NCBI RefSeq assembly: GCF_017591435.1
Contig: NC_059296.1
Location: 29,907,369 to 29,971,368, forward strand
DNA from: Portunus trituberculatus
Taxonomy: Eukaryota; Arthropoda; Malacostraca; Decapoda; Portunidae
DNA: 64,000 nucleotides
Direction of reading: 5' to 3'
Shown here piece by piece: positions 24,752 to 38,444 of the stretch (positions are counted from its first letter, which is position 1; each line of letters begins with the position of its first letter). Both the position numbers and the translations under genes were made by a program. The notes below the pieces were generated by a model, which was not told where the DNA came from, did no database searches, and saw only the letters and a program-made list of their open reading frames with translations.

Positions 24752-24842
24752 ACCTCCATAGACTCTTCCTAATGTCAATAAAATGGTCTTGTCGTACACA
24801 AATCTCAACGTAAAAAATGTGTCCTAGTACTGAAGGGATTAA
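24627..24842 (-). mobile_element. TTAA-bounded MITE family 1, copy 3 (216 bp)
   Basis: Begins TTAATCTCTTCAGTGCCATG and ends GTACTGAAGGGATTAA, whose reverse complement is TTAATCCCTTCAGTAC. This gives imperfect 16-bp terminal inverted repeats with TTAA on both sides. In reverse complement it aligns with 16130-16343 and 43890-44100. Non-coding. Confidence 0.82.
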
Positions 24843-26780
24843 TGCCATGATGTCTTCCCTTGTTGATGAGACATGCTATTAATTATTTTGTCATGAATTG
24901 GGCATGACGTGGTGAGAACTACTAGACTCATCATCCCTGAGGCTTTTAAAAATAGTCATGATGAGAAGCAACAGTTAAGCACCTTAACCTCATATCTTCA
25001 TTACCTCCCTTTGACTTTATCCACTACAACTCGCAGCGCTGGAAGGAAGGGCGGGTAAGTTCTTGCTAAATTTACTCACAGCGGCCCAAGATACAAGGAC
25101 TCTCTGCAGGACACCACCACCACCACCACTCCTGTATGGGGTTGTGTTGTCGTCTATTGCCTTTACACATTTGCTCTAACTCGGACAGTAGCCACTGAAC
25201 AGCAACCTTAGGAAACAGAAACAAGTCCCCAGAGAGACGTTGTTTACAAGTATGAGATTAATTGTATTTCTTCCACCAGATATAAGTGGTAGATGATTGT
25301 AAAATTGTTTCTATAAGATCTTACATGTCTTAAATTCTTATTCTATTATGTCTTCCTTCTTAAAAAACTGTTTTCTACTAAGACCTCATATAAACCTTAA
25401 ATCCTTCGTGTATCCTGTCTTCCCTTCTATAAGATAAATGCCTACAGAAATGTTCCCTACTCAGGCCTTTGTACTGTACATACCGCGAATCTTTGGTATA
25501 TTATACTTTTTCTTTTCCATAGGAGAGATGCCTAAAAGGGTTACAAGAGGCAACCCATCCCTCCTTTCCATCAGAAGATGAACAATCATGGAAGAATTTC
25601 AACTTGGTACGTGGGACGTGATCACATATTTCACCCGATTACTGTTTACCACTTTCCGTGTGTGGCGCGGCCCTCACTCCTCCACGGCAGCGGGGGGCGG
25701 CGGCCTCACAAGGGGCTGGTAAAGGACACTCAGTGCGGCGCGGCGAGGCTCCATTATGTGGCCCTAAAAGCTTAACCCGCCGAGAGAGGAGCGTTTCGTG
25801 CGCCGCCAATATATGACAAAAGGTGCTTATGATGAACTCTGCGCTGGCGCCGCCCCGTGTCTCTTAGAGCAGTAATCCCTCGCCCTTGAGGATGCCGCAT
25901 TGAGTCTTCCGCTGAGGCAAGGTATGACTTGGAATGCCGTGCACCCCCGACACGGCTTCCTTCCTTATCGCTGGAGCTAAAGGATATCAGGCATTTATCT
26001 AATCACAGTTTTGAAAGTGACATAGTTTGACCTGCTTGGGACGCTGCGTTGTGGCCTCTCGCTCCGGGGACACAAGGGCTGAAGCACATGCCGCCTGCCA
26101 AACGCTCTTAAGGCCTTTATCGGCACCTCGCACCTGAGAATTAGCCTTTTAGTTGCAGCTGGGTTTCAAGTCCATCTGATACAAAGTTCTTGGGGGCGGA
26201 CTCGGGGCTTCTGAGTACTGGCGAGCGAAGACCCTGAGGGAAGAAGGGACGTAGGGAGGAAGGGAGAAAGGTACAGTTAAGGGAAGGGAACGTAAGGTAA
26301 GGGAAAGTTGCGGAGAAAAAAAAAGTTTGATAGGGAAGATCGAGAAATGGTTGAGAAAGCTGTGAAGTGTTGGATAAGAGCGGTGAAGAGAAAGGAATGG
26401 CTGATGCGAGGAATGGAGGATGAAGGGAGAGAGTTGGACTGATGAAGGGAGAGAAAATGAAAGAGGTGGACTCGGGGAGGAAGGAGGAAGAGAACGACAA
26501 GGAGGAGCAGGAGGAAAGGAAGAAACTCTGGGTGGAAAGAGGGGAAAAATATATCAAAGAGGAAGAGAAAATGGAAGTAATAAGAGGAACAGTGAGAGTA
26601 TAATAATAAAGATTGAGAAATGGAGATAAAAGATAAGTGGCCATGTATTGTGAATAAAAGAAAGGGAAAGAGATAATAGTTGCCTAAAAAAATAAACTTC
26701 AAATTCCTTACGAACTAAAAAATTATTAACACGAATTCCTTCCCTTTCACAATCGTACGCATTCTTAATTGACTCTCTCC

Positions 26781-26791
<11 letters not shown>
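24843..26791. other. Unique non-coding sequence, about 1.9 kb
   Basis: AT-rich to about 25570, GC-rich with many CpGs at about 25650-25930, then plus-strand purine-rich at about 26220-26640. The 140-167-codon minus frames over the purine-rich part are Ser/Phe/Leu-rich compositional artefacts. No gene is recognised. Confidence 0.5.

Positions 26792-26857
<66 letters not shown>
26792..26857. repeat. (CT)33 microsatellite
   Basis: Pure CT preceded by imperfect CT from about 26772. Confidence 0.96.

Positions 26858-29936
<3,079 letters not shown>

Positions 29937-30031
<95 letters not shown>
29937..30031. repeat. (CA)47 microsatellite
   Basis: Uninterrupted CA dinucleotides. Confidence 0.98.
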
Positions 30032-30792
<761 letters not shown>

Positions 30793-31075
30793 ATGATAAT
30801 GTGTCCTGTGTTACAGATAAATGTCCTGTATTGACTATAGTGTGTTTTGTTGCTGTGTTCTCTAATTTGCAACAATACGTGGGGATCTGAGAGTCTTCAT
30901 TTTTTCCCCTCGACTAGTTTGCATCATAAATATCAACTAGTATTCTTGAAGGATAGAAAAAAAAGAATAATAATAATGTTAACCTTGATTTTAATTTCCA
31001 CATGGTTTACTATTATGAGTAATGTTCACTTTTTTGACAGTTCCTTGTTTTATTTTTATTTAACAGTATTTGACC

Positions 31076-31078
<3 letters not shown>

Positions 31079-31139
<61 letters not shown>
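31079..31139. repeat. (AG)30 microsatellite
   Basis: Uninterrupted AG dinucleotides. Confidence 0.97.
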
Positions 31140-31141
<2 letters not shown>

Positions 31142-31716
31142 CAATGCAGCACTAGATCACTGGAAGACAATATAACATGAATACCTAACAGAAGTGACGG
31201 TTTGAGAATTGTGTGATGATGAAGTAACGACTGAGGGATAAATGTAGGGTTGTGCACTTATTCTTTGGTGTAGATCGCTGTATGGCAATCCAATAAGAGA
31301 GTGCAGATGGAAAAGAGAGAGGCTTGGAGAAAGTAAGGATGAAGTATGCAGACTAAGCAAAATGGAGACTCTACTATCCTCCCTGCACAAATGTGAGTTC
31401 ATGGCAGCAAAATATATGAACAGAGAATCTAAATTAGCGAGAAAAAAAACATTGAAAAAAATCAGGAAAACTGCTAAAAGCTTTTTGACCTACAAGTTGT
31501 ATTTCCTTTATAAAATAGTCTTACTTATTTCCATCAATCATTCCTATTCCTAGATTTGCTTATTTTTTTATCACTGCAAAATAAAGGAGTAATCTAATTA
31601 GAACGTCTTTATACTTTTTACGTTCCTTGCTAGATGGAGACGAGCCTTATCAAACTCCTTTCCGGCTGAGTCACCATACATTTGCAGCCTTGATAAAACG
31701 ATGTACTTATGCACCA
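31140..31716. other. Unique non-coding sequence
   Basis: AT-rich left flank of the Harbinger-like element. No gene is recognised. Confidence 0.6.
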
Positions 31717-31898
31717 GGGCCCGTATTTATAAAACTATGATTCGACATAAGGTAAACATAAGTCCACAAGATGGCGGACACCATGACTTACATGAAACAT
31801 AAGTCTTATGTCTCACGTTAGCTCATCATAAACTCGCATTCCCGTTATGTTTGGGTGGGAGCAAGAATAGCATCGCTATGTCGAATCATAAAGTCAAC

Positions 31899-32190
31899 AT
31901 GGCGGAGGCAGTGGGACAGAGACGACGCCACCTGAGAAGTTTTCGTGATCGTAGAGACGTGTTGGCTGAACTAAGTGACTCAGAACTGATAAGAGGTATC
32001 AGTTAGAGCGTGCAGCCAAGATATATGGGGCTGACATGCAAGGATTCTTAGGAAAGTGAACTCTAGCAGGGTGTGAGAGGGAGACGGTGACAGCTGGATG
32101 CCGCCTTGAGGGGACAGTGGTTACCCCAGTAAAAGTGGCTTCTGACACTATATCTTCGACCTCTGCCTGCCCACACTCCAACTACAATAG
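31899..32190 (+). pseudogene. Harbinger transposase N-terminal remnant
   Basis: The ATG at 31899 opens a 35-codon frame ending in TAG at 32004. It reads MAEAVGQRRRHLRSFRDRRD and then VLAELSDSELIRGIS. The F-R-D-R-x-x-x-L-x-x-x-x-D-x-E-L pattern is that of HARBI1-type transposase N-termini. A change of frame near 31994 continues as RYQLERAAKIYGAD, matching the R-Y-x-L step that normally follows, so a one-base indel broke the gene. A good splice donor, AATAG|GTAAGT, lies at 32190/32191. No catalytic DDE region was recognised. Confidence 0.6.
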
Positions 32191-32873
32191 GTAAGTTTTG
32201 CAACATTAGTATTTTTCATATTAGACAGTTTGTTTCATTCATTCCATATTGCACATATACTCTTTAGTCTCAGTGAGTTTAGTGGGTTAGATTAGGGTGC
32301 TATTACATCTCATGGCATAAAGAAAAGTTCTCAGCAAACTAGTTCCTTACGTTATAATACAGTGGTACATATCTTTACCACTGGAAATTGTTAGCTCTAA
32401 AGACATTAGTATTACCAAATTTATCATTAAGGTAAATCAGGTTAGGTTTAGTTAAGTTAGTTTAGATTAAGGTAGTAAAGTATATAGTTGATTTGATTAG
32501 ATTTAGTTCATTATTAAGGTAGATTTAGTTATGCTTAGTTTGGTTACATTAAGTTTAATTTATTTTCTTACCAAACTTGTCATCAATGCTAGGTACCGGT
32601 AAGGTTTAGTTAATTTCCTGTCAGTTTGTTAAGATAGGTTAGGTTAGGTTTAGTTAAGTTAGGTATAGCCAAGTTTGGTTTATTTATTTATTCATTTATT
32701 GTTATTGTCATGTGTGAGAATTTTTATTTTGATAATTTTGATGTGCTTTGAATGAATCTAGTAACCATTTTCATTGCAAATCAATGTTTTACATGTTTGG
32801 GGTGATTAAGAAAATAGAAAAAAGATCTTCCTCCCCAAAAAGTAGTTTCATTACAAAATGTTAGATAGGTGCA

Positions 32874-33045
<172 letters not shown>

Positions 33046-33077
33046 TTTTTTATTTATTAACATTCTTTATTTCACAG

Positions 33078-33224
33078 ATGGTGCTCAACCTCTACAACCC
33101 GTTGCTACATCATCCACTGAGACGGTAGATGTCTCGGCACCAGCAGGAGGTTCAGCTGTTAGGCGTTGGAAGTGCTGCGGTAGCATTTCCATCTGTACTG
33201 TTATGAACAATAACAACAAATGTT
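33078..33224 (+). pseudogene. Possible second exon of a Harbinger gene
   Basis: After TTATTTCACAG an open stretch reads DGAQPLQPVATSSTETVDVS and continues to a stop after about 49 codons. It is Ser/Thr/Pro/Ala-rich, like the linker of Harbinger-associated proteins, but carries no diagnostic motif. The assignment rests on position within the element and the splice-like boundary. Confidence 0.25.
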
Positions 33225-34026
33225 AATTAAACTATCACAAGCATATTCATTGCAGATCCATCTCACTATCTATATAAGAGGTAAACAATCCTCTCAAGGA
33301 GGAAGTATCTTCCTGCCCCCATACTCCTCATACACAGTGTAAGTGTATATGTGTGTGTGTGGTTGCCTCATTTTTGCTGTCTTCCTCCTGGAGGAGGGTG
33401 TTGGCTTTGTCTATACATAGATAGATAGTTAATGTCCTTACACTTCAGTTTTAAAGATATTTTGTATGCTCTTATTGATATTTTCAGCAGTAGGGTAATG
33501 TGCTGTTATTGTGTTGCAGACAGGTACTGAGTGCACTTGTCATTAAGACACATTCATGTGTGGATGCATTTCTTGTGAGCTGCCATTTCCAACCTTCCAT
33601 AATTGAATATCAACATAGGAAATTCTTCATATCAATGAGACCCATCAATTTGATTAGGTTAAGTTACTGGAAGTTATACTCTGTTAGTTTAGGGTTAAAG
33701 TTAGTTATGTGTAAGGTGGCAGAAGTTGTCCTTTATACCTGGAAGCATTAAATACAATAAATGGATAGTTTGTTGCCTGTGTTTCTCCAAACCTAAGCAG
33801 GGTGTTTATAAAGGAAGGCAGGTGGGCATTACTGAATGTTTGAGGGAGAGTGAATGTGAGGTATGAAAGAAGTGGTGTGGTGTGCGGCAAATGATAAAAG
33901 CAAAGGAGTGAAAAAAAAGGGTGTGTTCTCTTAATGTCACCTAGAATGTGGGAGGATATAGATATACAAGGGTGGAATGGTTAATACTTTTCAAAACCAA
34001 GATGATCCATATGTGTATGGAATGAT

Positions 34027-34104
34027 TTACTCACTCAAATTCTTGTCTATGTCATCAAGGGGCTTGGGAGGTGGACCACCTCCTACATCAAATAGATCCA
34101 TTAG
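34027..34104 (-). pseudogene. Myb/SANT-like accessory protein scrap
   Basis: On the minus strand an open stretch reads LMDLFDVGGGPPPKPLDDID, then KNLSE and a stop at 34027. A GGGP followed by Pro and a Leu/acidic run is characteristic of the region after the Myb/SANT domain in Harbinger accessory proteins. The upstream DNA-binding part is not readable. Opposite orientation to the transposase remnant is compatible with the family. Confidence 0.35.
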
Positions 34105-34636
34105 TAAAGTGGCCACTAATATTCAATGCTTCACTACTAGCTTTCATAAAGCATAGCAATGTAGGCTTTCCTATCCAAAAATGGGGGAAAAATAATTATT
34201 AGTTTATCAATTAACACTGCTGCTTATTGTGCTTGCCTAAATATCTCTTTTACTTAAGTACCTTAAATAGGGTTGTGCAATAAATGCCAGTATTACAAGT
34301 GCACATTACAAGTGCCAATACAGATTGTTACACCTTATCATTGTGAATATTTCTATCCCTAGACACACTCCATATTTGAATATCAACACTGGAAATTATT
34401 CTTAAAATCAGTGTATCTTAAGTGACATTGTTAGTTTAGGATAAGTTAGGTCATTGGAAATTATTCTTCAAATCAACATTGTTAGTTTTGGATGTTGGGT
34501 CACTTAAGGTTGCTAGGTTGAAGTTAACAATGCAAATTGCTTGCTGACACAACAGTTGCTGCTTCGTTTCCTCATCTGTGGTGGGTGTGGTACATCCATC
34601 ATGTCAGTAGCAACCAACAACAAAACGAAATAGCAG

Positions 34637-34637
<1 letters not shown>

Positions 34638-34702
<65 letters not shown>
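34638..34702. repeat. (ATA)21 microsatellite
   Basis: Pure AAT/ATA triplets inside the Harbinger-like element. Confidence 0.96.
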
Positions 34703-34703
<1 letters not shown>

Positions 34704-35351
34704 TACGGTTTATTAATTTGGCAGTGCAACAAAAAAAAAATACACTGAAAATGTACAGGGGGGAGGGACATTAAAACAATGAAATGCGTAACCTAACTAT
34801 GAATCTAACTTAATTAATAATATACTTATTGATTTATTTATTTATGGCTCGCACCATAGTGGGCACCGCGCTAAGGTGGTACCGGTCAGTGTGCGGTGCT
34901 CTTAAGGGCGCCACGCGATTCTGGTGTCGGGTGGCGCGGGCAGGGAGAGGCACGTCTGAGGGTAGCAGGTGGCGGAGACGTGGATGATGCAGCATATGAC
35001 TACACGTGCGTGGGTCATATGCTGTTTGTTTACATCGGGTGAAGTGGAGTCAGTGGACAGAGACACTATTATTGATTATGTTCGCCTTCAAATATATCTA
35101 AATTTCATAAATTGTTAATCTTATTGATACAAAAAAAGCTTCAGACATGTTTATTTGTTCAAATCATCGTAATTGGATTAGTTTCAGTCCATAAGTTTCA
35201 CCACTAAGTTGCGGTTGGCATCCCTGCGCTAAGTCGAGCTAATGATGAGGGGTTACCGAGCCATAACTTTGCCAGCTATGTCGCATCATAGCTACGATCG
35301 CTTATGTCATGACTTATGTCTCGCTAACGAAAGTTTTATAAATACGGGCCC

Positions 35352-36222
35352 AGTTCATTATACCAAGTGTTATCATTGCAAATTAGGAAACCATGAAATG
35401 TGAACGATCGCTGTGTGTGTTAATCGTGTGCTAGTGACGCAATGTGATGACACGTACAGCTGTTTTGGTTTAGCTTCTCAACATTCTTTATGTGTATACA
35501 AAACTACATTACTAATATATAGATATCAACGAGTGATGTCTTTTTTTATCTTATTCTTTTTTTCTTTTTTTTTTCTCTTCCTAAAAGACGGAACATTACA
35601 ACAAAGCTCCGTTATTCAATGGCAACAGTTATTTTGTTTTCATTTCGTGCTCTTCTTTGCCATTAAAATGTCTTATTTCTCTGAGACGCCATGCAGCATA
35701 TCAAAGTCTGGATGTACAAAAAACACACAAACAAATAAATATTCTTACAATACAAACTCAAGAAAAAGAAAAAGGAAACATGATACATATAAATGATAAA
35801 CACTATTCAATAACATAACTCCTTTCAATACACATCGTATGAGCAAAGCAGATAAGATAATAGTTCCATCATTCCGATCAGACTTCCTCGAGATTTCCAT
35901 TCAAACCAACCATGTTATGCTCAGAGACACACGCAAAATCTATTCAATACATCGCTGTCCTATCATGGCTGAGACACTTGCGTTTTCCAGGGACAAGGAG
36001 AGATGAACATAGACAAGTAGGATCATACCAAACACGACCATTGACATAAATTATACCAAATGCTTTCTCAGACCTGGAATATACATGTAGAAAAGGACTG
36101 GGAAGCGATACCAGGGAAAGAGGACCATAATTTTAAGAATTACAATATATATTTTACTCCTAGAACACCTGAGAAATGAGGATGTAAGGAGAGAAGGGAC
36201 GGTGTTTATGTTATTAATATCG
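35352..36222. other. Unique non-coding sequence
   Basis: AT-rich right flank of the Harbinger-like element. A 127-codon plus frame (35413-35796) has no recognised domain. Confidence 0.55.
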
Positions 36223-36300
36223 AAACTGAGATGCTTTGGTCATTCAGAAAAGAGGACGCCGAGGGAGACACAAACCACAGAAATTAAAATGTTAAAATAG
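36223..36300 (+). pseudogene. Possible LINE reverse-transcriptase C-terminal remnant
   Basis: The frame reads KLRCFGHSEKRTPRETQT and ends at TAG (36298). It resembles the L-R-W-F-G-H-V motif near the C-terminus of many non-LTR retrotransposon polyproteins, with Cys replacing Trp. Flanking DNA is too decayed to extend the match. It is a single short motif, so a chance match is possible. Confidence 0.3.
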
Positions 36301-36898
36301 CAACGTGTAGTTCACTCGAAGAAAAAAATGAGGATGTGAGAATAAGCCATGAGTTGAATAAATAAGTGACGTGACTGTAAAATCAAAGTAGAAAGGACTT
36401 GGTGATCTAGTAGGAACATAAAAGGAACACTACAATCGCATACGCAATATATGATGAGATAGTAACCCTGGAGACGGGAATCATGTATTCTGGTAACCAC
36501 TGAGAGCCTTCAAGTGACATCAGGGACCAGTGCCAACCAAAGTCGTGTTGCAGCGAGGAGGAGCTTGGAAAACGCATGTTAGAGGGAGAAGAGGCTACTC
36601 AGGCTGCCGTAACTTCATAAGAGGACGACATGGAGCGACACGAGATGACACTGTGGTGGAGCTACAGAGGATAGTGGTAACAGAGCACATGTAGAAGACT
36701 CATGCATGATGGCCAAAGACATTCATACTCTGAAAACTAAAGAGGAGGACTGCAACAACGACGACGATTGTGATGGTGGTTATACGATACAAAAAAATAA
36801 GTAAAAAATGGTTACGAATACCGAAAGGGAAAATCAGGAAAAGAACAGAACAGTAAGGGCATCGGCTAGTCACGGCAGACACACACTCACAGACTCAC
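36301..36898. other. Unique non-coding sequence
   Basis: Purine-leaning, with no further recognisable LINE or gene sequence. Confidence 0.5.
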
Positions 36899-36986
36899 CT
36901 CTCATGATGTAGGTAGAGCTTTGGGAGGTTTTGCTCTCCACGTGGCTGGCTTTTGGACACGCCTGAAGAAGTCTGGCCGTGTCCAC
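36899..36986 (-). CDS. Candidate internal exon, 88 bp, unknown protein
   Basis: On the minus strand TACTCTTTCAG (acceptor with a pyrimidine tract) precedes GTGGACACGG..., and the block ends ATGAGAG|GTGAGT, a near-consensus donor. The enclosed frame is open: VDTARLLQACPKASHVESKT then SQSSTYIMR plus one base. It is unusually non-repetitive for this window and both splice sites are strong. H-V-E-S-K recalls the ACT-domain H-(I/V)-E-S-R motif of aromatic amino acid hydroxylases, but that resemblance alone is too weak for an assignment. No partner exon was found in the window. It may be chance. Confidence 0.25.
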
Positions 36987-37560
36987 CTGAAAGAGTATTA
37001 AAATGTGACTTCGTGAATTTACTGTATATTTATTTTTGACATCTGTGTTTTTGAGGGGAGTGGGAGGCATAGATGTGTCAAAAACAACATCAAAGGAAAA
37101 ATAATAGTAATGGATGAAAAATTTATTAAAATGTCGTATTCGAAAAGACATGTAAGGCAGGAATTAGTAAAGTTGACCAATTTATGTACTCGTAGTTTTA
37201 AAGGTGTATTGATAATCTTAATTTGAGACGATTCAGAGAAGCTGAAGAGTCTGTGAGTGAAAGAGGTGACAGAGTGAAAAAAAAAAGTAAAAAAGTCTTG
37301 TGCAGCGAGACCAAGAGGCGAGGAAAGCACGGATTTAGCCAGCTCAAAATACCAATCTTCTTCTTCTTTTTTTTTTCTTCTTCTCTCGCTTTTTCCATAT
37401 CTATAAGAGGTCGAGGTTCTAAATGTAGTTCAAAATACCAGTAGCCATGAAAATAAGGAGAGAAGATAAAGATTTAAAACTGCGGTGGTGAATAAGAGCT
37501 TGAAGACAGGCTGGTGGAAAAAGAGTAAATGAAATGAAAATCTTTGTCTCCTTTCTCCTT

Positions 37561-37561
<1 letters not shown>
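36987..37561. other. Unique non-coding sequence
   Basis: No gene or mobile element is recognised; it has a short TTC run near 37357-37384. Confidence 0.55.

Positions 37562-37597
<36 letters not shown>
37562..37597. repeat. (CA)18 microsatellite
   Basis: Uninterrupted CA dinucleotides. Confidence 0.96.
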
Positions 37598-37600
<3 letters not shown>

Positions 37601-37722
37601 TTTCCTTTAATCCTCCATCTTTTTTCTATCATTTTCCTTTCCTTCTCTTCTTTTCCTACCAATGTGGTCTGCTCTTTCTCTCCCATCTTTCTCCCTTTCT
37701 AGTCTTTTTTATACTCTCCGGA

Positions 37723-37724
<2 letters not shown>

Positions 37725-37795
<71 letters not shown>
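37725..37795. repeat. (CA)35 tract at the 5' end of a SINE
   Basis: A pure CA tract ends directly at the tRNA-like head of the SINE at 37797. The sense-strand polarity (CA) is the same at all five SINE 5' junctions. Confidence 0.97.
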
Positions 37796-37796
<1 letters not shown>

Positions 37797-37797
<1 letters not shown>

Positions 37798-37868
37798 CCC
37801 GGTAGCTCAGTGGTTAGAGCGCTGGCTTCACAAGCCAGATGACCGGGGTTCGATTCCCCGGCCGGGTG
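37797..37868 (+). pseudogene. tRNA-Val(CAC)-like SINE head
   Basis: Folds as a cloverleaf: D stem GCTC/GAGC, anticodon stem CTGGC/GCCAG with loop TTCACAA (anticodon CAC), T stem CGGGG/CCCCG. Only one base (A) separates the 7-bp acceptor GCCCGGT/GCCGGGT from the D stem, or equivalently acceptor base 7 is deleted. The same defect is shared by the other SINE A copies, so it is a SINE head and not a working tRNA gene. Confidence 0.8.
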
Positions 37869-38085
37869 TAGATATTTGGGTGTGTCTCCTTTCACGTGTA
37901 GCCCCTGTTCACCTAGCAGTGAGTAGGTACGGGATGTAAATCGAGGAGTTGTGACCTTGTTGTCCTGGTGTGTGGTGTGTGCCTGGTCTCAGACCTATCC
38001 GAAGATCGGAAACAATGAGCTCTGAGCTCGTTCCGTAGGGTAACGTCTGGCTGTCTCGTCAGAGACTGCAGCAGATCAAACAGTG

Positions 38086-38087
<2 letters not shown>
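37797..38087 (+). mobile_element. SINE A copy 1 (tRNA-Val(CAC)-like head), inside (AC)n
   Basis: Full-length, about 290 bp. It has a tRNA-like head (37797-37868), then a body with CCCCTGTTCACCTAGCAGTG (about 37907) and a GAGCTCTGAGCTC palindrome, and a 3' end ATCAAACAGTGAA that goes straight into (AC)n. The upstream edge is also (CA)n. A-box TAGCTCAGTGG (37803) and B-box GGTTCGATTCC (37847) are intact, so RNA polymerase III could transcribe it. The antisense strand carries a frame of about 60 codons seen in every copy; it is not a gene. Confidence 0.9.

Positions 38088-38134
<47 letters not shown>
38087..38134. repeat. (AC)24 tract joining two SINEs
   Basis: Lies exactly between the 3' end of SINE A and the 5' head of SINE B. 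Confidence 0.97.
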
Positions 38135-38135
<1 letters not shown>

Positions 38136-38204
38136 GCGTAGTGTAGTGGTTAGCACGCTCGACTTACAATCGAGAGGGCCGGGTTCGAATCCCGGTAATC
38201 GGCG
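38135..38204 (+). pseudogene. tRNA-Val(TAC)-like SINE head
   Basis: Anticodon stem CTCGA/TCGAG encloses CTTACAA (anticodon TAC). T arm CCGGG-TTCGAAT-CCCGG is perfect. D arm GTGTAGTGGTTAGCAC resembles animal tRNA-Val. The 5' acceptor half is lost or replaced by the (AC)n junction, so it cannot pair with the 3' half TAATCGG. Not a functional tRNA. Confidence 0.7.
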
Positions 38205-38413
38205 AGGCAAATGGGCAAGTCTCTTAATGTGTGGCCCCTGTTCACCTAGCAGCAAGTAGGTACGCGATGTAACTCAAGGGGTTGTGGCTTCGCTTTCCCG
38301 GTGTGTGGAGTGTGTTATGGTCTCAGTTCTACTCGAAGATCGGTCTATGAGCTCTGAGCTCGCTCCGTAATGGGGAAGACTGGCTGGATGACCAACAGGC
38401 AACCGAGGTGAAT
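38135..38413 (+). mobile_element. SINE B (tRNA-Val(TAC)-like head), inside (AC)n
   Basis: About 279 bp. The head (38135-38204) differs from that of SINE A. From about 38219 the body aligns with SINE A almost throughout: GCCCCTGTTCACCTAGCAG, AGTAGGTACG.GATGTAA, GGTGTGTGG, CGAAGATCGG and ATGAGCTCTGAGCTCG. The last about 50 bp diverge, but the 3' terminus GTGAATCACACAC resembles SINE A. Both flanks are (AC)n. B-box GGTTCGAATCC is intact at 38182. Confidence 0.85.

Positions 38414-38442
<29 letters not shown>
38414..38442. repeat. (CA)14 tract at the 3' end of SINE B
   Basis: Short pure CA tract directly following GTGAAT. Confidence 0.95.

Positions 38443-38444
<2 letters not shown>

Noticed and set aside
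37797..37868. Functional tRNA-Val gene
   Set aside because: The spacing defect, the SINE body attached and four matching copies show it is a SINE head.
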